From Acidimicrobiia bacterium (GTDB lineage: Bacteria > Actinomycetota > Acidimicrobiia > IMCC26256 > BP-133), in assembly GCA_025934385.1 (NCBI GenBank), contig JAICYE010000115.1:1-6792 (forward strand): a stretch of 6,792 nt of DNA, read 5' to 3'. This document shows positions 1 to 4,126 of this stretch, in pieces. A program made the position numbers and the translations under genes. The notes under the pieces are model-generated. The model was given only the letters and a program-made list of their open reading frames with translations. It had not been told where the DNA came from and made no database searches. Position 1 is the stretch's first letter, and each line of letters opens with the position of its first letter.

Positions 1-60
1 CCCACCCGGCCCGGCCACCGCGCCGGCCGCCCCACCCGGCCCGACCCCCGCGCCGGCCGG
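1..60. repeat. 30-bp tandem repeat, two copies, in frame
   Basis: Bases 1-30 and 31-60 are two adjacent copies of a 30-bp unit, matching at 27 of 30 positions (differences at unit positions 14, 17 and 30). The unit is a multiple of three. On the minus strand it encodes two 10-residue Gly/Ala/Pro-rich blocks (AGAGVGPGGA and AGAVAGPGG-) in the truncated gene. The array touches the window edge, so further copies may lie outside. Confidence 0.8.
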
Positions 61-231
61 GGCCAATCCCATGGCGCTGCGGAGGGCGGCGGCGAAGTCC
101 GTCCCGGCCGGCCCCGGAGCCGTCTGGGCGGCGGGCGGCGGGGCGACGAAGCGCCGGCAGATCTCGGCGACGCGGGCTTCGACGGCGGCGATCCCGTCCA
201 CGTCGGACCGATCGGCGCCCCGCCCGTCCAC
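1..231 (-). CDS. Partial N-terminus of unrecognised protein with Ala/Gly/Pro-rich linker (runs off left edge)
   Basis: I do not recognise this gene with certainty. The minus-strand frame is open from the window edge to a stop at 271-273, and the only plausible starts are GTG at 231 or GTG at 201; neither has a good Shine-Dalgarno sequence. From GTG 231 about 77 residues are visible. They comprise a short acidic start, an amphipathic helix (IAAVEARVAEICRRF, residues about 14-28), a proline/alanine linker, a second short helix (TDFAAALRSAMG, about 44-55), and then a Gly/Ala/Pro tract made of two 10-residue repeats. Codon choice has the high third-position GC expected of real coding sequence. 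A short helix followed by 'FAAAL' and a Pro/Ala linker recalls the N-termini of some actinobacterial transglycosylase or NlpC/P60 cell-wall hydrolases, but that is recollection only and the catalytic domain would lie outside the window. It is transcribed divergently from the sulfatase. Confidence 0.5.
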   Translation of the reverse strand, partial: MDGRGADRSDVDGIAAVEARVAEICRRFVAPPPAAQTAPGPAGTDFAAALRSAMGLAPAGAGVGPGGAAGAVAGPGG

Positions 232-352
232 CTGAGGGAAGCGGGCCGGCCCGTCGGGGAGCGGACCCGGTCACATCGGTTACCAAACTGAGACGGAAGT
301 GGACGGTGTGTTGCGGTATGTCCAATGTTGTCGGCGTACTACTGTGTCGACC
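232..352. promoter_or_regulatory. Divergent intergenic region
   Basis: This 121-bp spacer separates the minus-strand truncated gene from the plus-strand sulfatase. Roughly 270-350 is noticeably richer in A+T than the flanks, as expected of a promoter region. A sulfatase-side -10-like hexamer is visible at 340-345. I could not find a convincing -35 box or a promoter for the leftward gene. The sulfatase frame stays open back to a GTG at 299, so part of this region would be coding if that start were used. Confidence 0.5.
340..345 (+). promoter_or_regulatory. Putative -10 element (TACTGT) for a leaderless sulfatase mRNA
   Basis: The hexamer TACTGT fits the actinobacterial -10 consensus TANNNT and ends exactly 7 nt before a GTG codon at 353. 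This geometry places the transcription start on, or next to, the first base of the GTG, which is the hallmark of leaderless transcripts. No Shine-Dalgarno sequence precedes this GTG. No -35 match is apparent at 16-19 bp spacing. The same arrangement recurs before the gene at 1884, which strengthens the call. Confidence 0.5.
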
Positions 353-1873
353 GTGGCCCGCTCGCATCTCCACCGCCGCTTTCCGCTGGTCCTCGGTATG
401 GCCCTGCTGGTGGTCTTCCTACCGGTCGTGACCCATGGCCGGTCGAGCGTCCGCGCCCGGGCGGCGGGGCGGCCCAACATCCTGTTCATCCTGATGGACG
501 ACATGCGCTCCGACGGGGTGATGAACAACCCCGCCGTCCTGCCGAAGACGAAGCACTGGCTGGCCGACGCCGGGACGACGTTCACCCAGGCCTTCACCAC
601 CACGTCGCTGTGCTGCCCCGACCGGGCCACGATCTGGAGCGGGCGGTTCGAGCACAACCACGGCGTCGTCGACAACTACTCGGGCGACAACCTCGACCGG
701 GACTGGATCGAGCCCCGCTACCTCCACGACGCCGGCTACACCACGGCACTGGTGGGCAAGTTCATCACCGACTGGAACTTCCGCTACGAGCCGCCCCACT
801 TCGACGCCCTCGCCGCTTTCCAGGGTGGCTACACCAACTCCCGGTTCATGGTGCGGGACCTCGGCGCCGGAAAGACGCATACCGAGACGGCGCCCTACAC
901 CACCGACTGGATCGGCCAGAAGGCCTCGGCCTACATCGACCAGTTCGCCAAGCTCGGCAAGCCGTGGTTCATGCAGGTGGCGCCGCACGCCCCGCACCAG
1001 GAGCAGACCGCTCCGGGGCCCGACTCCTGCAACCTCCACAAGATGTACACCTGGCCGTCCCGCTACGACTCGGTGCCCATGCCCCGGTGGAACCCGACGC
1101 CGGCGGTGACGGTGGAGGCCGGGCCGAACGCCAAGGCCGAAAAGGCCGACAAGGTCCCCTACGTGCGGGGGATGAACTTCACCGAGAAGTGCGGCGAGAT
1201 CACCTACGAGGGGCACATCCGGACGCTGATGGCGGCCGACGACATGGTCGACCAGCTGATGACCCACCTGCAGGACACCGGGCAGCTGGCCAACACGATG
1301 GTGATCTTCACCAGCGACAACGGCTACTCCTGGGACGAGCGGGGCGTGACCAGCAAGGGCCTGCCGTGGACGGAGCACGTGGTGGCGCCGATGATGGTCC
1401 GGTGGGACGGGGTGTTCCCCCCGGGGACGACCGACGACCGCCTCGTCGGCACCGAGGACTACCTGCCGACCTACCTCGACGCCGCCGGGTACACGCCGCC
1501 GGAGCTGCGCTACCCGCTGGACGGGCAGTCGTTCCTGCCCGGCCGGCCGGCCCGGAGCGAGAAGCTGCTGGAGTTCGGCCCGATCCTGCGGACGTCGCCG
1601 AAGGGCTACATCGGCCACCGCGGCATCCCGACCTGGCTGTCGCTGCGGTCGAAGACGTGGCAGTACATCGAGTTCTACGAGAAGGGCAACAACAGCACCG
1701 TGCAGTGGAGGGAGTACTACGACCTCACCAACGACCCCTGGGAGTTGAACAACCTGCTGTACGACAAGAACTCGAAGAGCCTGACGAACCCGCCCGACGT
1801 GGCGGCGATCGCCACCCGCCTCCACCGGGCGGCGACCTGCGCCGGGAGGTCCGGAGCCAATCCCTGCCCCTAG
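353..1873 (+). CDS. Secreted Cys-type sulfatase (S1 / arylsulfatase, N-acetylglucosamine-6-sulfatase-like)
   Basis: The enzyme hydrolyses sulfate esters, probably of sugars or glycans outside the membrane. From GTG 353 it has 506 residues, normal for S1 sulfatases. Residues about 1-37 look like a secretion signal: basic start (RSHLHRR), hydrophobic core about 10-26, then an ARA motif before AGRPNILFILMDD. Catalytic features are intact: Asp49-Asp50 metal ligands; LCCPDRA, with Cys87 as the residue expected to become formylglycine, then Pro89 and Arg91; Lys136 (GKF); His212 and His215 (APHAPH); Asp322-Asn323 (SDNG); and Lys335. The C-terminal EYYDLTNDPWELNNL (454-468) is the usual closing motif. 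'CCPxRA...HNHGVV' resembles N-acetylglucosamine-6-sulfatases most, but the substrate is not determined. The frame extends to GTG 299, adding 18 residues without signal-peptide character. I prefer 353 because of the TANNNT element 7 nt upstream; GTG 344 is a third choice. A formylglycine-generating enzyme is required and is not in this window. Confidence 0.93.
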   Translation: MARSHLHRRFPLVLGMALLVVFLPVVTHGRSSVRARAAGRPNILFILMDDMRSDGVMNNPAVLPKTKHWLADAGTTFTQAFTTTSLCCPDRATIWSGRFEHNHGVVDNYSGDNLDRDWIEPRYLHDAGYTTALVGKFITDWNFRYEPPHFDALAAFQGGYTNSRFMVRDLGAGKTHTETAPYTTDWIGQKASAYIDQFAKLGKPWFMQVAPHAPHQEQTAPGPDSCNLHKMYTWPSRYDSVPMPRWNPTPAVTVEAGPNAKAEKADKVPYVRGMNFTEKCGEITYEGHIRTLMAADDMVDQLMTHLQDTGQLANTMVIFTSDNGYSWDERGVTSKGLPWTEHVVAPMMVRWDGVFPPGTTDDRLVGTEDYLPTYLDAAGYTPPELRYPLDGQSFLPGRPARSEKLLEFGPILRTSPKGYIGHRGIPTWLSLRSKTWQYIEFYEKGNNSTVQWREYYDLTNDPWELNNLLYDKNSKSLTNPPDVAAIATRLHRAATCAGRSGANPCP

Positions 1874-1876
1874 TCT
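1871..1876 (+). promoter_or_regulatory. Putative -10 element (TAGTCT) overlapping the sulfatase stop codon
   Basis: The hexamer TAGTCT matches TANNNT and ends 7 nt before the ATG at 1884, the same distance as the element before the sulfatase. Its first three bases are the TAG stop codon of the sulfatase. This suggests a separate leaderless transcript for the downstream gene, in addition to any read-through from upstream. The GGGG just before the ATG is too close to be a normal Shine-Dalgarno site. No clear -35 box was found. Confidence 0.5.
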
Positions 1877-1883
1877 TCGGGGC

Positions 1884-2738
1884 ATGAGCACTGAATCGAG
1901 TGAGACGACCGCGCCGGCGATCGACCGGGTCGAGCAGGCCGAGCGCTTCCTGGCCCTCCACCAGGGGCCCGAGCCGCTGCTGATCCCCAACGCCTGGGAC
2001 GCCGGATCGGCCAAACTCCTGGTGGCGCTGGGCTTTTCGGCCGTGGCCACCACCAGCAGCGGCTTCGCCGCCTCGCTGGGCCGGCTCGACGGCTACACCA
2101 TGGACGACGAGGCGCTGGCCAACGCCGCCGTGGTCGTGAAGGCCTCCGGCGCCGTGCCGGTGTCGGCGGACCTGGAGAACGGCTTCGAGGACGAGCCCTC
2201 GAAGGTCCGCATCACGCTGCTGAACGCGCTGGGGGTCGGGCTGTCGGGCTGTTCCATCGAGGACTACACCGGCCGGCCCGACGACCCGCTCTACGACCTC
2301 GAGTTCGCCGCCGAGCGGATCGAGGCGGCGGCCACGATCGCCCACCGGGGGCCTGTCCGCATGGTGCTGACCGGCCGGGCCGAGAACTTCATCCGGGGCC
2401 GGGCCGACCTGGCCGACGCCATCGCCCGGCTGCAGGCCTACCAGGAGGCCGGCGCCGACGTCCTCTACGCCCCGGGTCTGACCTCGATCGACGACATCCG
2501 GGCGGTGGTGACGTCGGTCGACCGGCCGGTCAACGTCCTGGCCGTGCCGAACGGGCCGACGGTGGCGGAGCTGGCCGAGGCCGGCGTCCGGCGGATCTCG
2601 GTCGGCGGGGCCTTCGCCTTCGCCGCCTACGGCGCCATGATCGAGGCCGCCCGGGAGCTCCGCGACCAGGGGACCTACGGCTACTGGGCGAAGACCGAGA
2701 TCGGGCGCTCGGCGGTCAAGGAGTCCTTCCGCCCCTGA
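1884..2738 (+). CDS. Isocitrate lyase / PEP mutase superfamily protein
   Basis: This 284-residue TIM-barrel enzyme belongs to the PEP mutase branch (PEP_mutase / ICL-PEPM superfamily), whose members make or break C-C or C-P bonds in 2-oxo or phosphonate acids. Visible family landmarks are LIPNAWDAGSAKLL (33-46), TTSSGFAASLG (57-67), the metal-site segment SADLENGF (94-101, Asp96 and Glu98), SIEDYTG (124-130, Glu126), TGRAENF (163-169, Arg165), ADVLYAPG (191-198), and VPNGPTVAELAEAGVRRISVGG (221-242). The K(K/R)CGH loop with the catalytic Cys of isocitrate and 2-methylisocitrate lyases is absent; 'YTGRPDDPLYD' follows the SIED strand instead. A true lyase role is therefore unlikely. Oxaloacetate decarboxylase-like or other PEP-mutase-like activity is possible, but the substrate cannot be told from sequence. 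It starts 10 nt after the sulfatase stop and may be partly co-transcribed, though its own -10 element is likely. No phosphonate biosynthesis genes are nearby. Confidence 0.9.
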   Translation: MSTESSETTAPAIDRVEQAERFLALHQGPEPLLIPNAWDAGSAKLLVALGFSAVATTSSGFAASLGRLDGYTMDDEALANAAVVVKASGAVPVSADLENGFEDEPSKVRITLLNALGVGLSGCSIEDYTGRPDDPLYDLEFAAERIEAAATIAHRGPVRMVLTGRAENFIRGRADLADAIARLQAYQEAGADVLYAPGLTSIDDIRAVVTSVDRPVNVLAVPNGPTVAELAEAGVRRISVGGAFAFAAYGAMIEAARELRDQGTYGYWAKTEIGRSAVKESFRP

Positions 2739-2742
2739 GAGG

Positions 2743-3480
2743 TCATCCAGCCTGCGACTTGGTGAAGGTGACGAGGAACTCGATCTCGCCGTGGTCGTCG
2801 GTGCTGGCCGGGCCGAAGGTGGGGTTCCCGATCCCGTAGTCGGCGAACACGACGGGGATCGTGCCGTTGACCTCGATCGTGCCGGCGGTGCGCTTGGCGG
2901 CGATGCTGGTGGTGACGGTCTTCGTCGTGCCGTGGACGGTGAGTTGGCCGGTGGCCGGCACGGTCACGGTGACGCCGTCGGCCGGAAGCGTGCCGAGGTC
3001 GATCGGCTGGGTCAGCCTGAACGTCGCCGTCGGGTACTGGCGGACGTCCATGATCCGGCCCCGGAACTGGTTGTCCCGCTGGCTCTTGTCGCTCGTTACC
3101 GAGGCGAGGTCGACGGAGATGTCGGCCGTCTCGATCTTGCTGCCGGCGATGGTGAGGGCGCCGTCGACGTTGCTCGTCCGTCCGACGGCCTCGGTGCTCT
3201 GACCGAAGAGGACCTCCTTGACCCGGTAGCCGGCCTGGCTGCCGGACGTCGCCGTCCAGGTGCCGTCGAAGCTGGCCGGGGCGGCCGTGGTCGGCTGCCC
3301 GGCCTGGCCGCTCGGGGGCGTCGTCGCCGTGGTGGCCGGGACCTTGTCGTCGATGCTGCCGCCGAGGGTGAGCCGGGCCGGGGTGTCGCGGCTCAGCACG
3401 TGGATGTAGGTCCACGTGCCCGCCGTCACCAGGACGAGGGCGACGATGGGCAGGGCGATGATCCACTTCAGGCGGCGCAC
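2743..3480 (-). CDS. Membrane-anchored YceI-family protein
   Basis: This 245-residue protein has a basic start and one membrane segment (residues about 5-27, WIIALPIVALVLVTAGTWTYIHV). A Thr/Ala/Pro/Gln-rich linker (about 48-70) follows, and then a YceI-type lipocalin-like beta-barrel (about 71-243). Recognisable YceI features are FDGTWTA (71-77), AGYRVKEVLFG (83-93), the segment RDNQFRGRIMDVRQYPTATFR (135-155), LTVHGTTKTVT (180-190) and the closing strand GEIEFLVTFTKS (231-242). YceI proteins bind isoprenoid or other long lipids; the ligand here is unknown. The segment would hold the barrel on the outer face of the cytoplasmic membrane, either as an uncleaved anchor or as a long signal peptide. 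The start is GTG 3480, supported by AGAAAGG 8 nt upstream. The gene runs towards the PEP-mutase-like gene, with 4 nt between their stop codons. Confidence 0.9.
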   Translation of the reverse strand: MRRLKWIIALPIVALVLVTAGTWTYIHVLSRDTPARLTLGGSIDDKVPATTATTPPSGQAGQPTTAAPASFDGTWTATSGSQAGYRVKEVLFGQSTEAVGRTSNVDGALTIAGSKIETADISVDLASVTSDKSQRDNQFRGRIMDVRQYPTATFRLTQPIDLGTLPADGVTVTVPATGQLTVHGTTKTVTTSIAAKRTAGTIEVNGTIPVVFADYGIGNPTFGPASTDDHGEIEFLVTFTKSQAG

Positions 3481-3488
3481 GGCATCGG

Positions 3489-3495
3489 CCTTTCT
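3489..3495 (-). promoter_or_regulatory. Ribosome-binding site (AGAAAGG) of the YceI gene
   Basis: On the minus strand AGAAAGG lies 8 nt upstream of GTG 3480. This settles that start over the nearby ATG at 3485, which is in another frame and reaches a stop after a few codons. It contrasts with the two plus-strand genes, which lack a normal site. Confidence 0.6.
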
Positions 3496-3592
3496 GTGAG
3501 GGGGCGGCGTCTCGCACCAGCATCGGCACGCAGCCTCGCAGCGCCCTGGGAGGCCCTTGAGAGTTGGCTGGGAAGGGCGAAAAGTCCTGCTT

Positions 3593-4075
3593 TCAGCGGC
3601 CTTGAACCGGCCGGAAGGCCACCATCGGCAGCTGGCGGACCAGGCGCCGTCGGTCGGCCGCCGACGAGGTGTAGCGCCACCCGAGGAGGCGGCTCAGCAT
3701 GAAGCGGGCCAGGGGGGCGATCAGCCGGTTGCGCCGCTCGTAGTCGGCCATGATCGCCACGGCCTCGTCCTCGGGGACGATGCGGTGGACGGCGGTGAAG
3801 TGCCTCGGCCCGATCGTGACCTCCGCCTCGCCGTTCGCTTCGAGGTTGCGGAGCCAGTCCGAGCCGGGGCCGAAGCCGGCGACGACGACCGCTTCCGAGC
3901 TGCGCGGCTCGAACCGCACGACCTCGAGGACGGTGTCGTACCGGCGTCCTGAGTTGCGGCCGCGATGGCGGACGAGCAGGAGCCGGTGCCCGAAGAGCCG
4001 GCCGCCGTGCCACCGGTACACCGCCGCCGGCGCCCGGAACAGCGCCGCCACCACCGGCCGGGACCGGATCGCCAT
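3593..4075 (-). CDS. Nitroreductase family deazaflavin-dependent oxidoreductase (DUF385/Ddn-like)
   Basis: This small protein of the F420-dependent nitroreductase (Ddn/DUF385) family has a split-barrel fold. Members use reduced coenzyme F420 to reduce quinones, nitro compounds or other substrates, often at the membrane. From ATG 4075 it has 160 residues, typical of the family. Visible features are an N-terminal basic/hydrophobic helix (IRSRPVVAALFRAPAAVYRW), GHRLLLVRHRGRNSGRRYDTVLEVVRF, the characteristic GFGPGSDWLRNLEANGEAEVTIG, and FTAVHRIVPEDEAVAIMADYERRNRL. The frame also permits GTG 4111, adding 12 residues (RPTPRTRHPGE before the ATG); neither start has a strong ribosome-binding site, and the family's usual N-terminus fits 4075 better. 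The gene begins 51 nt (or 15 nt from GTG 4111) after the stop of the membrane glycosyltransferase on the same strand, so co-transcription is likely. A functional link to glycosylation is not evident. The true substrate is unknown. Confidence 0.85.
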   Translation of the reverse strand: MAIRSRPVVAALFRAPAAVYRWHGGRLFGHRLLLVRHRGRNSGRRYDTVLEVVRFEPRSSEAVVVAGFGPGSDWLRNLEANGEAEVTIGPRHFTAVHRIVPEDEAVAIMADYERRNRLIAPLARFMLSRLLGWRYTSSAADRRRLVRQLPMVAFRPVQGR

Positions 4076-4126
4076 CTCGCCAGGATGTCGCGTTCGGGGG
4101 GTGGGGCGCACAGCGAAGCGGGCGCG

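Noticed and set aside
1..60. CRISPR-like or regulatory repeat array
   Set aside because: Only two adjacent units without spacers are present, they are in frame with a coding sequence, and the unit length is a multiple of three.
274..276. Minus-strand ATG in the divergent spacer as the start of the leftward gene
   Set aside because: It is followed at once by TGA and is in no useful frame.
294..322. Candidate -35/-10 pairs upstream of the sulfatase (TTGCGG, TATGTC)
   Set aside because: Spacing to any -10-like hexamer is outside 16-19 bp, so I report only the TANNNT element at 340-345.
325..1887. Second plus-strand frame overlapping the sulfatase
   Set aside because: It is a +2 shadow rich in Arg/Pro/His with no recognisable domain.
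419..2053. Long minus-strand frame opposite the sulfatase
   Set aside because: Its composition is Gly/Arg/Val/His-rich without motifs, while the opposite strand encodes a sulfatase with all catalytic residues.
1884..2738. Phosphonate biosynthesis locus built around a PEP mutase
   Set aside because: No phosphonopyruvate decarboxylase or other phosphonate gene is nearby, and the superfamily includes many enzymes unrelated to phosphonates.
3541..3580. Possible terminator hairpin (CGCCCT / AGGGCG) between the nitroreductase and YceI genes
   Set aside because: The stem is only 6 bp with a loop of about 26 nt and no T-run follows on the minus strand. A nearby GAAAG/CTTTT pairing is weaker still.
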